51,055 bases of DNA from JAPYTY01 sp036338435 (GCA_036338435.1 JAYZCG010000043.1:1-51055); one strand, 5' to 3'; positions 26,143-35,434 are shown, counted from the first letter of the stretch. Numbers and translations: made by a program. The notes: a model not told the origin generated them from the letters alone.

Positions 26143-26837
26143 GCCATTCCCTGCTTACTTTTCATCGCTAAGGCATCTTCTTCAAGCTCCAATTTTTCGA
26201 GCTTGTCACATACTTCCTTATAGACGGCCTGTGGTTTCTGATTCCCATCCACCACAAAATACTGGTGCTTCTTCGAGTATTCTTCAATCAATGGTTCCGT
26301 TTCTTCACGGTACACTCGAAAGCGATTTTGGACAACGGCTTTGCGATCATCATCTCGTTGCACCAAACTTGCCCCACACGCATCACAACGATCCTTTTGC
26401 TGTGGCGTTGATAACCAAAGATTGTAGATTCTACCACAATCGACGCAATGACGACGCCCCGTAAGCCTTTTCAAGATCACTTCTTCGTCAACATGAACAT
26501 TAATGACAATAACCCGCCTATCTCCTTGAAATCCTTCCAAGAGACTTGCCTGGGAGAGATTCCTGGGAAATCCATCAAGTAATATCCCTTGAGAACTACC
26601 GCCGCCATTAATGCGCTGGCGGACAACCTCCGCTACCACAACATCAGGAACCAATTCTCCCCGCCCCATAATCTCATTGGCTTCCCTTCCCAAAATTGAG
26701 CCTTTTTTCACCTCCTCGCGCAATACCTGCCCCGTGGAAATGAGAACCAGATCAAACTCTTCTACTAACTTTTCCGCCTGGGTACCCTTGCCAGCACCTG
26801 GTGGGCCTACCAGCACAATGATGCAGTTGCTCTTCAT
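26139..26837 (-). CDS. adk: Adenylate kinase, long form with zinc LID
   Basis: 232 residues. The P-loop is GPPGAGKGTQ near residue 11, the NMP-binding helix follows, LLDGFPRNLSQA is conserved, and the LID contains CVDCGRIYN and a later CDACG, forming the four-cysteine zinc site. The enzyme interconverts ATP and AMP with two ADP. The ATG overlaps the secY stop by 4 bp. The C-terminus has a charged extension (KLEKLELEEDALAMKSKQG). Confidence 0.96.
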   Translation of the reverse strand: MKSNCIIVLVGPPGAGKGTQAEKLVEEFDLVLISTGQVLREEVKKGSILGREANEIMGRGELVPDVVVAEVVRQRINGGGSSQGILLDGFPRNLSQASLLEGFQGDRRVIVINVHVDEEVILKRLTGRRHCVDCGRIYNLWLSTPQQKDRCDACGASLVQRDDDRKAVVQNRFRVYREETEPLIEEYSKKHQYFVVDGNQKPQAVYKEVCDKLEKLELEEDALAMKSKQGMA

Positions 26838-28255
26838 CCCCTTCTACCCCGAAGCCTCCCTTTTTTCAAAAATCCCTCGTAATGCCGCATGACCAACTGC
26901 GATTCGACTTGTTGCACAGTATCCATAGCTACACCCACGACAATGAGCAAAGAAGTCCCTCCGAAATAGAATGTTACTCCCAACCCGGTGGTGATGAAAT
27001 CCAAATTATAAGTGATGAGAAAATTATCAATAGCTGGTCCTATCCAGGGGATGGGCTGAATTTTAAAACCTGTGATTAAAAATTCTGGAACTAAACACAC
27101 CAGCACCAAATACATCGCACCCGCAGCCGTCAAGCGACTTAGTGCGCTATCAATAAATTCCGCTGTCCGTTTTCCCGGACGAATTCCAGGGATATAACCA
27201 CCATGCTTCCTAATGTTATCGGCAACTTCATCTGGATTAAAAATAATACTCACATAAAAGAAGCAAAAGAAAATGATCCCGCCAATATAAAACATATTGT
27301 AGAGAGGATAGCCCTGTTGAAGTTGCGTGGTCATGCTCTGCATCCACGGGGAGTCTGGGAAAACTAATCCTAGTGTTGAGGGAAATGCCACAATAGAAGC
27401 AGCAAAAATTACGGGAATCACTCCACCCGAATTGACCTTGAGAGGAAGATGAGTGGCTTGCCCTCCATACATTTTACGCCCAACTACACGCTTCGCATAT
27501 TGAATTGGAATTCTGCGTTGGCCTCGCTCTACAAACACTACCGCTGCCGTCGCAAACACCATTAGCCCCAACAGAGCCAAAACCGAAAAGACACTTCTAT
27601 CTCCTGTGCCCAAAGGTGGGGGAAGCCCTCCTCCTAGTGACATAATAGCTGGAACCAATCCCACAACAATGCCAGCAAAAATGATTAGGGAGATTCCATT
27701 CCCAATACCCCGCTCAGAGATTTGTTCTCCAATCCACATTACAAGTGCTGTTCCGGTGGTCAACGTTAACATTGTCATGAAGCGAAAACCCCATCCGGGA
27801 TTAGGCACGATTAGAGGTTCCGAAGCTGTCTGTTCTAACGCCAATGACGTAGCAAAACCTTGGAACAGGCTCAATGCCACAGTTAGATAACGTGTGTATT
27901 GCGTTATCTTCTTTTTTCCTAGCTGCCCTTCTTTCGACAGCCGCTCCAGATAAGGCCAGACCACAGTGAGGAGCTGCAGGATAATAGACGACGTTATGTA
28001 GGGCATGATGCCCAGTGCAAAAATGGAAAGCCTACTCAGATTTCCACCTGAAAAAACATCCAAAAACCCAAAAATTGTGCCCTGTTGCTGGGCAAAGAAT
28101 TGCTGCAAAGCAAAGGAATCCACACCTGGAGTGGGGATGAAACTTCCTATGCGATAAACCGCAAGTAATGCAAGCATGAAAAGAATGCGTCTCCGCAAAT
28201 CTGGAATACTAACAACATTGCGGATACTGGTAAGCAGAGGATTGAGCTCACCCAT
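26834..28255 (-). CDS. secY: Protein translocase subunit SecY
   Basis: 473 residues with ten predicted hydrophobic helices. RIGSFIPTPGVD near residue 37, the plug region FSGGNLSRLSIFALGIMPYITSSII, and VVGRKMYGGQATHLPLKVNSGGVIPVIFA are standard SecY segments. It forms the inner-membrane translocation channel with SecE and SecG. It overlaps the rplO stop by one base and adk by four. It is slightly long because of loops after helices 5 and 7. Confidence 0.97.
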   Translation of the reverse strand: MGELNPLLTSIRNVVSIPDLRRRILFMLALLAVYRIGSFIPTPGVDSFALQQFFAQQQGTIFGFLDVFSGGNLSRLSIFALGIMPYITSSIILQLLTVVWPYLERLSKEGQLGKKKITQYTRYLTVALSLFQGFATSLALEQTASEPLIVPNPGWGFRFMTMLTLTTGTALVMWIGEQISERGIGNGISLIIFAGIVVGLVPAIMSLGGGLPPPLGTGDRSVFSVLALLGLMVFATAAVVFVERGQRRIPIQYAKRVVGRKMYGGQATHLPLKVNSGGVIPVIFAASIVAFPSTLGLVFPDSPWMQSMTTQLQQGYPLYNMFYIGGIIFFCFFYVSIIFNPDEVADNIRKHGGYIPGIRPGKRTAEFIDSALSRLTAAGAMYLVLVCLVPEFLITGFKIQPIPWIGPAIDNFLITYNLDFITTGLGVTFYFGGTSLLIVVGVAMDTVQQVESQLVMRHYEGFLKKGRLRGRRG

Positions 28256-28704
28256 TAAGCCAGAACCTCAACAGTACCACCTGCCTCTTCTATTTTCTTC
28301 CGTGCTGACTCACTGAAATGATGGGCATGAACTGTTAACTTCTTTTCGAGGGCTCCTTGGCCCAATATGCGTAGTCCATCTCCAATTTTTTTCAAGAGAC
28401 CCTTTTCCTTGGCTAGTTCTGGCGTCACTGTCGTGCCTTCTTCAAAATGATTAAGAGCGCTGATATTTAGAATAGCGTATTTTTTTGCAAAGATGTTATG
28501 GAAACCTCGTTTCGGAAGACGCCGGTAAAGAGGCATCTGACCTCCTTCAAATCCAGCCCGTTTGCTGTACCCTGATCGAGATTTTTGCCCTTTGTGGCCC
28601 TTTCCTGCCGTCTTTCCGGTGCCTGATCCTAGACCCCGACCCAGGCGCTTTCGCTTTTTATTAGCTCCCTTTGCAGGGCTCAATGTGTGCAATTGAAAAC
28701 TCAC
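28255..28704 (-). CDS. rplO: 50S ribosomal protein L15
   Basis: 149 residues. The glycine/arginine-rich N-terminal arm (RLGRGLGSGTGKTAGKGHKGQKSRSG) and FEGGQMPLYRRLPKRGF are diagnostic. L15 is a late assembly protein reaching deep into the 50S core. It sits between rpmD and secY as usual. Confidence 0.97.
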   Translation of the reverse strand: MSFQLHTLSPAKGANKKRKRLGRGLGSGTGKTAGKGHKGQKSRSGYSKRAGFEGGQMPLYRRLPKRGFHNIFAKKYAILNISALNHFEEGTTVTPELAKEKGLLKKIGDGLRILGQGALEKKLTVHAHHFSESARKKIEEAGGTVEVLA

Positions 28705-28709
28705 TAGAA

Positions 28710-28898
28710 CTATTCCCCTTCGATAATTTTCAACAAATGAGATACCTTGCTCACCGCACCCCTGACTGCAGGGGTATCTTCACGTTCCACGACCTGATTT
28801 AAACGCCTTAACCCAAGGCTTTGCACTACCTGTTTTTGCCGGCCCGGCCGGCCTATGCTACTACGAACGTACTTAATTCTGAGGGTCTTCTTAGTCAT
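28710..28898 (-). CDS. rpmD: 50S ribosomal protein L30
   Basis: 62 residues from the ATG at 28898, which overlaps the rpsE stop as TGATG; a GTG one codon upstream is the alternative. LRIKYVRSSIGRPGRQKQVVQSLGL is the L30 signature. Standard place in the spc cluster. Confidence 0.95.
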   Translation of the reverse strand: MTKKTLRIKYVRSSIGRPGRQKQVVQSLGLRRLNQVVEREDTPAVRGAVSKVSHLLKIIEGE

Positions 28899-29386
28899 CA
28901 CAAATTTTCGACTGACATACCCCGAGTTCGAGCCACTTGTTCACGGCTACGTAACTGGAGAAGACCTTCAAATGTAGCTTTCACAACATTGCCTGGATTG
29001 GCAGTTCCAAGCGATTTTGTCACCACATCCTTAATCCCAGCTGTCTCCATCACAGCTCGGACAGGCCCACCTGCTATGACTCCGGTTCCTTCCTTAGCTG
29101 GCTTCAACACCACTCTTCCAGCACCAAAAACTCCCAGCGCAGCATGAGGGATAGTAGATCCACTCATAGGAATCTCAATCATACTTTTCTTAGCCTTATC
29201 TATACCCTTTCGTATAGCAGCAGGAACCTCTTTGGCCTTACCCATTCCATAGCCTACACGCCCTGCTTGATCACCCACTACGACTAGGGCGCTGAAACTT
29301 AGATTTTTCCCACCTTTGACTACTTTTGTGACCCTGTTGATCGAAATCACCTGGTCTGTAAGTTCTGTTGTTTCAATTCGAGCCAT
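28898..29386 (-). CDS. rpsE: 30S ribosomal protein S5
   Basis: 162 residues. VTKVVKGGKNLSFSALVVVGDQAGRVGYGMGKAKEVPAAI matches the S5 double-stranded RNA-binding fold. S5 guards the mRNA entry site and decoding fidelity. It starts 9 bp after rplR. Confidence 0.97.
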   Translation of the reverse strand: MARIETTELTDQVISINRVTKVVKGGKNLSFSALVVVGDQAGRVGYGMGKAKEVPAAIRKGIDKAKKSMIEIPMSGSTIPHAALGVFGAGRVVLKPAKEGTGVIAGGPVRAVMETAGIKDVVTKSLGTANPGNVVKATFEGLLQLRSREQVARTRGMSVENL

Positions 29387-29395
29387 TTACTTCTC

Positions 29396-29755
29396 CTAAA
29401 ACTTGAGACCTGCCTCTCGTGCTGCTTCTGCTAGGGCCTTGACTCTCCCGTGGTAAATATACCCACCTCGATCAAACACTACACTGGACACGCCCTGAGC
29501 CTGCGCCTTGCTAGCAATTAATTGTCCAACTCCTTTAGCAGCCTCGATATTGCTTCCGGGCTTCCCCTTGCCACCCTCCAAGGTAGAGGCCGATATCAAA
29601 GTCCTACCCTTTTCGTCGTCCACTATCTGGGCATAGGTATGCTTGAGGCTCCGGAATACACACAATCGAGGCCGATCTCCAGTCCCACGGACCAACTTTC
29701 TGATCCGGCCATGGATTTTTATTCTTCGTGCTCTCCGAGTTAATATTCGTGCCAT
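29396..29755 (-). CDS. rplR: 50S ribosomal protein L18
   Basis: 119 residues. RLCVFRSLKHTYAQIVDDEKGRTL and the C-terminal FDRGGYIYHGRVKALAEAAREAGL are diagnostic. L18 binds 5S rRNA together with L5. The start overlaps the rplF stop by one base. Confidence 0.97.
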   Translation of the reverse strand: MARILTRRARRIKIHGRIRKLVRGTGDRPRLCVFRSLKHTYAQIVDDEKGRTLISASTLEGGKGKPGSNIEAAKGVGQLIASKAQAQGVSSVVFDRGGYIYHGRVKALAEAAREAGLKF

Positions 29756-30315
29756 TAGACTGTCTTCTTACCTACTTTTACTCGAACCAACTCATCCGCG
29801 TAGCGGATACCTTTACCCTTATAAGCATCTGGTGGACGAAAAGTGCGAATGTCAGCTGCTACCTGCCCTACACGCTGCTTGTCATTTCCACTGACTAGTA
29901 CGCTAGCGATATAGTTGGAAATTGGCTTCTTGTCTTTCTGTACAGTAATCTCAATTCCCTCAGGTACGGAGAATTCAATACTATGGGAAAAACCCAAACT
30001 CAGACTCAAAACCTTTCCCTTAACTGCAGCCCTGTACCCTATTCCCACAATATCTAGTTCTTTGCTAAATCCTTCGGTTACGCCGATTACAGCATTAGCA
30101 AGCAACGAGCGTGTTAACCCATGCAAGGCCCTAATCTCCTTCTCGTCACTATCACGGTGAGTTACGATATCACTACTATCCATTTCTACACGAATAAGCC
30201 CTGGAACCGGTGTTTGAAGGCTCCCCCGAGGGCCCTGAACAAGCACCTTGTCACTTTCAATAGTCACTTTCACTTCCGATGGAATCGGAATTTTTTCCCC
30301 ACCTACACGTGTCAT
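29755..30315 (-). CDS. rplF: 50S ribosomal protein L6
   Basis: 186 residues with the two repeated L6 domains. The C-terminal signature PPDAYKGKGIRYADELVRVKVGKK is clear. L6 binds near the sarcin-ricin loop and is needed late in 50S assembly. It lies 11 bp after rpsH. Confidence 0.97.
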   Translation of the reverse strand: MTRVGGEKIPIPSEVKVTIESDKVLVQGPRGSLQTPVPGLIRVEMDSSDIVTHRDSDEKEIRALHGLTRSLLANAVIGVTEGFSKELDIVGIGYRAAVKGKVLSLSLGFSHSIEFSVPEGIEITVQKDKKPISNYIASVLVSGNDKQRVGQVAADIRTFRPPDAYKGKGIRYADELVRVKVGKKTV

Positions 30316-30326
30316 AAGGTTCTCAA

Positions 30327-30725
30327 TTAATAAACTTCACAAAGAATTTCACCGCCTACACCTTTTTCCCTCGCTTTTTTCCCTGTCATGATGCCACTTG
30401 AAGTGGAAAGAATGTTAATTCCTAGACCTCCCAGCACTTGTGGAATGCTATCTTTGCCAGCATACACACGTCGCCCTGGGGTACTGACCCGCTTAATACG
30501 GCGAATTGCAGGCTCACGGTCTTTGTCATACTTAACCAGCACATTCAAAATAGAAAATGGGGTTTTCTCATGGAGGTTATGATCAAGGATATATCCCTCT
30601 TCCTTAAGTACTTCGAGAATTTCCTGCTTAATCTTGGAAAAAGGAACTTCAACCACGGCATCCTCAGCCATTTGTCCATTTCGAATTCGAGTCAAAAGGT
30701 CCGCAATCGGATCCGTCATAGTCAT
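30327..30725 (-). CDS. rpsH: 30S ribosomal protein S8
   Basis: 132 residues. The start at 30725 (MTMTDPIADLLTRIRNG) matches family N-termini and has GGAG ten bases upstream; the frame is open further upstream but that part is not S8-like. The C-terminal STSSGIMTGKKAREKGVGGEILCEVY is diagnostic. S8 binds helix 21 of 16S rRNA and, in many bacteria, represses its own operon. Confidence 0.96.
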   Translation of the reverse strand: MTMTDPIADLLTRIRNGQMAEDAVVEVPFSKIKQEILEVLKEEGYILDHNLHEKTPFSILNVLVKYDKDREPAIRRIKRVSTPGRRVYAGKDSIPQVLGGLGINILSTSSGIMTGKKAREKGVGGEILCEVY

Positions 30726-30802
30726 AATTTCATTGCTCCGTAAAACTGCCAATCCAACGCCACATCTTTTCAAAGATAATGGTGAAATGGATCAGTTCCT
30801 GG

Positions 30803-30988
30803 CTACCAGCTAGCTTTGGTTACCCCAGGGATCTCACCTTCCAGGGCTAACTCCCGAAAACATATGCGACACAGATGAAACTTTCGCAAATAGCCTCTCG
30901 GTCTTCCACAGCGCTGACACCGCGAATATTGCCGCGTCGAAAACTTTGGCGGCCTTTTCTGTTTTGCAATTAGTGACTTTTTTGCCAT
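30803..30988 (-). CDS. rpsN: 30S ribosomal protein S14, short zinc-binding form
   Basis: 61 residues starting at 30988 (MAKKSLIAKQKRPPKF). CQRCGRPRGYLRKFHLCRIC gives the two CxxC pairs of the zinc-ribbon form. Upstream in-frame codons belong to the rplE overlap and are not part of S14. Standard place after rplE. Confidence 0.96.
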   Translation of the reverse strand: MAKKSLIAKQKRPPKFSTRQYSRCQRCGRPRGYLRKFHLCRICFRELALEGEIPGVTKASW

Positions 30989-31001
30989 TTTAATTTTTGA
31001 A

Positions 31002-31565
31002 CTAACCTGTCGCAGCTTGCTCCATTTCTTTCGCAAACGGCATACCCATTTGAGAAAGAAGGAAGAGTGCCTCTTCATTACCTCGAGCCGTGGTCACGAC
31101 GGTAATGTTCATGCCACGCATCTGCTCAGTTTTGACCATGTCAATCTCAGGGAAAATCTGCTGGTCAATTAGGCCCAACGTATAGTTTCCTCTTCCATCA
31201 AACGCTTCAGACGAAAGACCTCGAAAATCGCGCACCCTGGGAAGAACAATGTTTACAAGACGATCAATAAACTCGTACATGCGGTCTCCCCGGACCGTAA
31301 CCATAACACCAATCGGCATCCCCTGACGCAGTTTAAAGGAAGCAATGGCTTTACGGGCACGACGAATAACAGGCTTCTGCCCCATGATAGCGGCCAACTC
31401 CCCAGAAGCCACGTCTAATAGCTTAGGGTTTGTAATAGCCTCGCCCAAACCCATATTAACCACGACCTTCTCTATCTTCGGAACTGCCATAATACTCTTA
31501 TACTGGAACTCTTTTATCAGAGCCGGCAGAATTTCCGTTTTATATTTCTCTTTGAGCCTTGCCAT
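31002..31565 (-). CDS. rplE: 50S ribosomal protein L5
   Basis: 187 residues. VPKIEKVVVNMGLGEA near residue 28 and the C-terminal VTTARGNEEALFLLSQMGMPF identify L5, the 5S rRNA binding protein of the central protuberance. It begins 47 bp after rplX. Confidence 0.97.
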   Translation of the reverse strand: MARLKEKYKTEILPALIKEFQYKSIMAVPKIEKVVVNMGLGEAITNPKLLDVASGELAAIMGQKPVIRRARKAIASFKLRQGMPIGVMVTVRGDRMYEFIDRLVNIVLPRVRDFRGLSSEAFDGRGNYTLGLIDQQIFPEIDMVKTEQMRGMNITVVTTARGNEEALFLLSQMGMPFAKEMEQAATG

Positions 31566-31612
31566 TAATTCTCTCTTAAATATGTACGCGTTACCTGATC
31601 ACCTGTTTTTAT

Positions 31613-31933
31613 TTACTTGTCGACGCTGCCTCCACACTTTTTACACTCCCTAATCTTTTTCCCATCCGCAAGCCGATTGTAGGAAACTCGAGTAGGCTTA
31701 CCACATTCCTTGCAAATAACCATCAGATTAGAAAGGGAGACTGGAGATTCCCTCTCTACTAGGCCACCCTGAATATTTTTTTGGGGATTGGGGCGAGTAT
31801 GTCTTTTGAGCATATTTATACTTTCAACTACCGCTCGCTTTCCACCACTGGAAATTCGCAGTACTTTTCCCCTCTTTCCCCTATCTTTTCCCGCTAAAAC
31901 AACGACTTCATCTTCCTTTTTAATGTGAAGCAT
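31613..31933 (-). CDS. rplX: 50S ribosomal protein L24
   Basis: 106 residues. The N-terminal KOW motif (VVVLAGKDRGKRGKVL) and the C-terminal zinc-finger-like CKECGKPTRVSYN followed by ECKKCGG identify L24. It is an assembly initiator of the 50S subunit close to the tunnel exit. Confidence 0.96.
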   Translation of the reverse strand: MLHIKKEDEVVVLAGKDRGKRGKVLRISSGGKRAVVESINMLKRHTRPNPQKNIQGGLVERESPVSLSNLMVICKECGKPTRVSYNRLADGKKIRECKKCGGSVDK

Positions 31934-31960
31934 TCTACTGTCCTCATCACTCCATTGTTG

Positions 31961-32329
31961 TTAAAGTACTTCTGGAGCAAGCGAGATAATCCTTGAAAAT
32001 TTCTTCTCTCTTAGTTCCCGTGCTACTGGACCAAAAACGCGTGTGCCGATAGGTTCCCGTTGATCATCAACTAATACAGCCGCATTTTCATCAAAGCGAA
32101 TGTACGATCCATCTCGTCGCCGCACTCCCCGCCGAGTTCGAACAATGACGGCCTTCACAACTTCGCCTTTCTTCACAGTCCCATCAGGAGTAGCTTCCTT
32201 GACCGAGGCAGTAATCACGTCTCCTAAACCTGCCGTTCGTCCTGTATCTCCGCCTAAGGGCTGGATACAGGAGATCTTGCGAGCTCCGGAATTGTCTGCT
32301 ACGTTCAGCCTGGTCTGCATCTGGATCAT
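31961..32329 (-). CDS. rplN: 50S ribosomal protein L14
   Basis: 122 residues from the ATG at 32329 (MIQMQTRLNVADNSGARK), five bases after the rpsQ stop with AAGG upstream. The frame extends 13 codons further but that part overlaps rpsQ. L14 sits at the subunit interface and contributes to intersubunit bridges. Confidence 0.97.
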   Translation of the reverse strand: MIQMQTRLNVADNSGARKISCIQPLGGDTGRTAGLGDVITASVKEATPDGTVKKGEVVKAVIVRTRRGVRRRDGSYIRFDENAAVLVDDQREPIGTRVFGPVARELREKKFSRIISLAPEVL

Positions 32330-32333
32330 TTTC

Positions 32334-32591
32334 TTAACCTTTTCTTTTCTCGATAATTTCCCGGACAATCCAGCGTTTACGTTTACTTATCGGACGAGTT
32401 CCCTCTATCTCCACCTTATCCCCAACTTGGCATTTATTTTCTTCATCATGAGCCATAAACTTCGTAGTTCGACGAATTGTCTTTCCATAAAGGGAATGTT
32501 GAAATAGCCGATCAACAGTAATAACAACGGACTTGTCCATACCATTTGATACAACACGTCCAACCTTTGTACTTCTAATATTCCTTGCCAT
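32334..32591 (-). CDS. rpsQ: 30S ribosomal protein S17
   Basis: 85 residues from the ATG at 32591 with AAGGTG immediately upstream. VGRVVSNGMDKSVVITVDRLFQHSLYGKTI is the S17 signature, an OB-fold primary 16S binding protein. Standard place between rpmC and rplN. Confidence 0.96.
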   Translation of the reverse strand: MARNIRSTKVGRVVSNGMDKSVVITVDRLFQHSLYGKTIRRTTKFMAHDEENKCQVGDKVEIEGTRPISKRKRWIVREIIEKRKG

Positions 32592-32627
32592 CACCTTGCT
32601 GATTTTTAGCTCAGAGCCAATGAGCCA

Positions 32628-32825
32628 TCAACCCTCCTCCATTTCCTTTTCACCTAGAATAGTTTTTACTTGAGCGAGTTCTCTACGTATCTGCCGAATC
32701 TTCATCGCATTGTCTAACTGTCCCGTAGCCTTTTGCAATCGAAGTTTAAATAGCTGTTCCGAATGGGCACTAGCCTCATCCTCCAACTCAGTTATCGACA
32801 TGTCTCTTAATTTAGATGTCTTCAT
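32628..32825 (-). CDS. rpmC: 50S ribosomal protein L29
   Basis: 65 residues. LRDMSITELEDEASAHSEQLFKLRLQKATGQLDN fits the two-helix L29 hairpin at the tunnel exit. The start overlaps the rplP stop by one base (TAATG). Confidence 0.95.
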   Translation of the reverse strand: MKTSKLRDMSITELEDEASAHSEQLFKLRLQKATGQLDNAMKIRQIRRELAQVKTILGEKEMEEG

Positions 32826-33238
32826 TATCCCGCATACCGGCTCACAACCTTCGTTTTAATGGAAAGTTTTTGAGCAGCCAATCGAAGCGCCTCATAGGCG
32901 ATCTCTTCGGGCAAGCCTTCCACTTCATAAAGAATTCTTCCTGGACGAATCAATGCAACCCACCCTTCTAAAGCCCCTTTTCCTTTGCCCATACGTGTTT
33001 CTGCTGGTTTTTTTGTGAAAGGGGTGTCAGGAAAGACCCGTATCCATACTTTTCCACCCCGCTTAGCATGCCGGGTGATAGCGATACGAGCTGCCTCAAT
33101 CTGGCGGTTTGAAATTCTGCCGGGTGCCATCGCCTTTAAGCCATACTGGCCGAAACTGACCGTATATCCTCCCGTCGCTTTCCCCTTTATACGACCCTTT
33201 TGCCGCTTGCGATACTTAACTTTTTTAGGCATTAACAT
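32825..33238 (-). CDS. rplP: 50S ribosomal protein L16
   Basis: 137 residues. MLMPKKVKYRKRQKGRIKG and the later GKGKGALEGWVALIRPGRILYEVEG are L16 signatures. L16 contacts the A-site tRNA elbow region of the 50S subunit. It follows rpsC by 15 bp. Confidence 0.97.
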   Translation of the reverse strand: MLMPKKVKYRKRQKGRIKGKATGGYTVSFGQYGLKAMAPGRISNRQIEAARIAITRHAKRGGKVWIRVFPDTPFTKKPAETRMGKGKGALEGWVALIRPGRILYEVEGLPEEIAYEALRLAAQKLSIKTKVVSRYAG

Positions 33239-33253
33239 GGCTAATAAGCTTTC

Positions 33254-33910
33254 CTAGAATACTGAATCCTTATCTTTATCCTTAGCATCATAGACCTCAC
33301 CTTTATAAATCCAGACCTTCACACCAATGACCCCATATGTGGTATAGGCCTGAGCAAAGCCATAATCTATATCTGCCCTAAGTGTGTGAAGCGCTAATTG
33401 GCCGTGTAAGTACCACTCCGCGCGAGCAATTTCTGGTCCATTTAGTCTTCCAGCACACCTTACTTTTATACCCTTAGATCCAAACCTTATAGTGGTATCT
33501 ACGGCTCGGCGCATAGCACGACGAAAAGCCACTCTCTTCTCCAATTGTTGCGCAACTGATTCGGCCACCAATTGGGCTTCTAGCTCTGGTTTGTGAACTT
33601 CCTTAATATTGATATACACATCTCGCCCCGTAGCTGCCTGGAGGTCTGTTTTCAGTTTATCGATTTCGCTGCCCTTGCGACCAATGATAATTCCAGGCCG
33701 CGATGTGTGAACTATTACCGTAAGCTTGTTAGCAGCCCTTTCAATCTCAATAAGGGAAATGCCTGCATGATAAAAGCGGCCTTTAAGTTCTTTTTTGATT
33801 CTCAAATCCTCGTGAAGCAACCGCCCATAGTCCTTTTGGGCAAACCATCTAGACTTCCACGTCAGATGATATCCGAGACGAAATCCATAGGGATGTACTT
33901 TTTGTCCCAC
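33254..33910 (-). CDS. rpsC: 30S ribosomal protein S3
   Basis: 218 residues. The N-terminus MGQKVHPYGFRLG, the KH-type GIIIGRKGSEIDKLK, and the C-terminal GVIGVKVWIYKGEV are diagnostic. S3 helps form the mRNA entry channel. It lies 3 bp after rplV. Confidence 0.97.
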   Translation of the reverse strand: MGQKVHPYGFRLGYHLTWKSRWFAQKDYGRLLHEDLRIKKELKGRFYHAGISLIEIERAANKLTVIVHTSRPGIIIGRKGSEIDKLKTDLQAATGRDVYINIKEVHKPELEAQLVAESVAQQLEKRVAFRRAMRRAVDTTIRFGSKGIKVRCAGRLNGPEIARAEWYLHGQLALHTLRADIDYGFAQAYTTYGVIGVKVWIYKGEVYDAKDKDKDSVF

Positions 33911-33913
33911 TCT

Positions 33914-34270
33914 TTATTCCTCCTCACTCTGCCCATCGGAAACCCGGATGGTGATGTGTTTATAGTGTCGTCTCTCTCGAAAAGCTCTGCCCATAGGCGC
34001 AGGCCGAACTCTATATCTCATTTTTGTAGGCCCCATATCGACAAATGCTTCCTTTATGAAAAGTTCTTCCACATCCACGTCCTCAGACCGTTCCTCAGCA
34101 TTCGCAATCGCGGAACGAAGAACTTTTTCGATGGACTTAGCTGCACGCTTACGAGAAAGCTCTAACATACTTAACGCATCCCCTACCTTTTGACCTCGAA
34201 TCAAATCAATAACCAGCCGTGCTTTCTGAGGAGACCCTCTTAGATATTTCCCTATTGCCTTTGCTTCCAT
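33914..34270 (-). CDS. rplV: 50S ribosomal protein L22
   Basis: 118 residues. AKAIGKYLRGSPQKARLVIDLIRGQ opens it, and the C-terminal RVRPAPMGRAFRERRHYKHITIRV contains the tunnel-lining hairpin. It lies between rpsS and rpsC. Confidence 0.97.
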   Translation of the reverse strand: MEAKAIGKYLRGSPQKARLVIDLIRGQKVGDALSMLELSRKRAAKSIEKVLRSAIANAEERSEDVDVEELFIKEAFVDMGPTKMRYRVRPAPMGRAFRERRHYKHITIRVSDGQSEEE

Positions 34271-34288
34271 GTCTTCAACTTATTCCAT

Positions 34289-34573
34289 CTACCGAAGTCG
34301 CGCTGCTCGCTCCGTCTTGGTAGTATGTCCTTTAAAAGTACGGGTCGGAGCGAACTCTCCCAGTTTGTGCCCTACCATATTCTCAGTAATGTAGACGGGT
34401 ATAAACTTCTTTCCATTGTGTACTGCGATTGTATGCCCAACCATATCTGGTGAGATCGTGGATCTTCGGGACCATGTCTTTATTACAGTATTCTCATTAG
34501 TCTCATTCAAGTACCTCACCTTCTTAAGAAGATGGTCATCGATAAACGGCCCCTTTTTTACTGATCTAGGCAT
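34289..34573 (-). CDS. rpsS: 30S ribosomal protein S19
   Basis: 94 residues. MPRSVKKGPFIDDHLLKKV and KTWSRRSTISPDMVGHTIAVHNGKKF are diagnostic for S19 of the 30S head, which forms a complex with S13. Confidence 0.97.
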   Translation of the reverse strand: MPRSVKKGPFIDDHLLKKVRYLNETNENTVIKTWSRRSTISPDMVGHTIAVHNGKKFIPVYITENMVGHKLGEFAPTRTFKGHTTKTERAARLR

Positions 34574-34601
34574 CCTGCGCTCCTACCCGGTTCACCGGCT
34601 T

Positions 34602-35429
34602 TTACTTTTTCTTCCGTCCCCTAATAATAAATTGATCGGTCCTCTTATTATTCCGAGTCTTAAAGCCCTTCGTTTTCCAGCCCCAAGGTGAGCAAGGATG
34701 ACGCCCTCCCGAAGCTTTTCCCTCACCTCCGCCCATGGGGTGATCTACTGGATTCATCGCAACTCCACGCACCTTAGGACGACGACCACGCCAACGCTGA
34801 GCACCAGCCTTACCAAGTGAGATATTTGAATGACTCGTGTTTCCAATCTGACCCACTGTCGCTCGACACAGAATATGGACCTTTCTTACTTCGCCTGAAG
34901 GCAACCTCACCTGCGCATAATTGCCCTCTTTAGCTACCAACTGTGCTCCCGCACCTGCGGACCGCGCTAATTGCCCCCCTCTACCACGGGTCAACTCCAC
35001 ATTGTGGATTACTGTACCTAATGGAATATTGATCATCGGGAGATTGTTCCCCGGAATAATATCAGCTTCAGGGCCAGAGACTAGATGATCCCCAAGACAA
35101 AGTCCCTGGGGTGCAATAATGTAGCGCTTCTCTCCGTCCGCGTAATGCAGTCGCGCCAATCGCGCACTTCGATTAGGATCGTATTCGATAGCTGCCACAG
35201 TCGCAATAATGCCATCCTTGTCTCTTCGAGTGTCCACTATCCTATATTTACGTTTGTGCCCACCCCCACGACGGCGTACAGCAATATGCCCATGACTATT
35301 GCGACCGCTAATTCTCTTCTTCCCCTGCGTGAGACTTTTCAGAGGCTTTATATCTGTTAGGTCTTCTCCTGTCTGAACGGAGCGAAATCGTGTTCCAGGA
35401 GAAGTCGGTTTATAACGCCTAATTGCCAT
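34602..35429 (-). CDS. rplB: 50S ribosomal protein L2
   Basis: 275 residues. The C-terminal signature GVAMNPVDHPMGGGEGKASGG carries the conserved histidine near the peptidyl transferase centre. The N-terminal half has GRNSHGHIAVRRRGGGHKRKYR. L2 is a primary 23S rRNA binding protein at the subunit interface. Confidence 0.97.
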   Translation of the reverse strand: MAIRRYKPTSPGTRFRSVQTGEDLTDIKPLKSLTQGKKRISGRNSHGHIAVRRRGGGHKRKYRIVDTRRDKDGIIATVAAIEYDPNRSARLARLHYADGEKRYIIAPQGLCLGDHLVSGPEADIIPGNNLPMINIPLGTVIHNVELTRGRGGQLARSAGAGAQLVAKEGNYAQVRLPSGEVRKVHILCRATVGQIGNTSHSNISLGKAGAQRWRGRRPKVRGVAMNPVDHPMGGGEGKASGGRHPCSPWGWKTKGFKTRNNKRTDQFIIRGRKKK

Positions 35430-35434
35430 GCCTT

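Noticed and set aside
31002..31078. Longer rpsN frame starting at 31078
   Set aside because: The extra 30 codons overlap rplE and are not S14-like; the start at 30988 matches the family.
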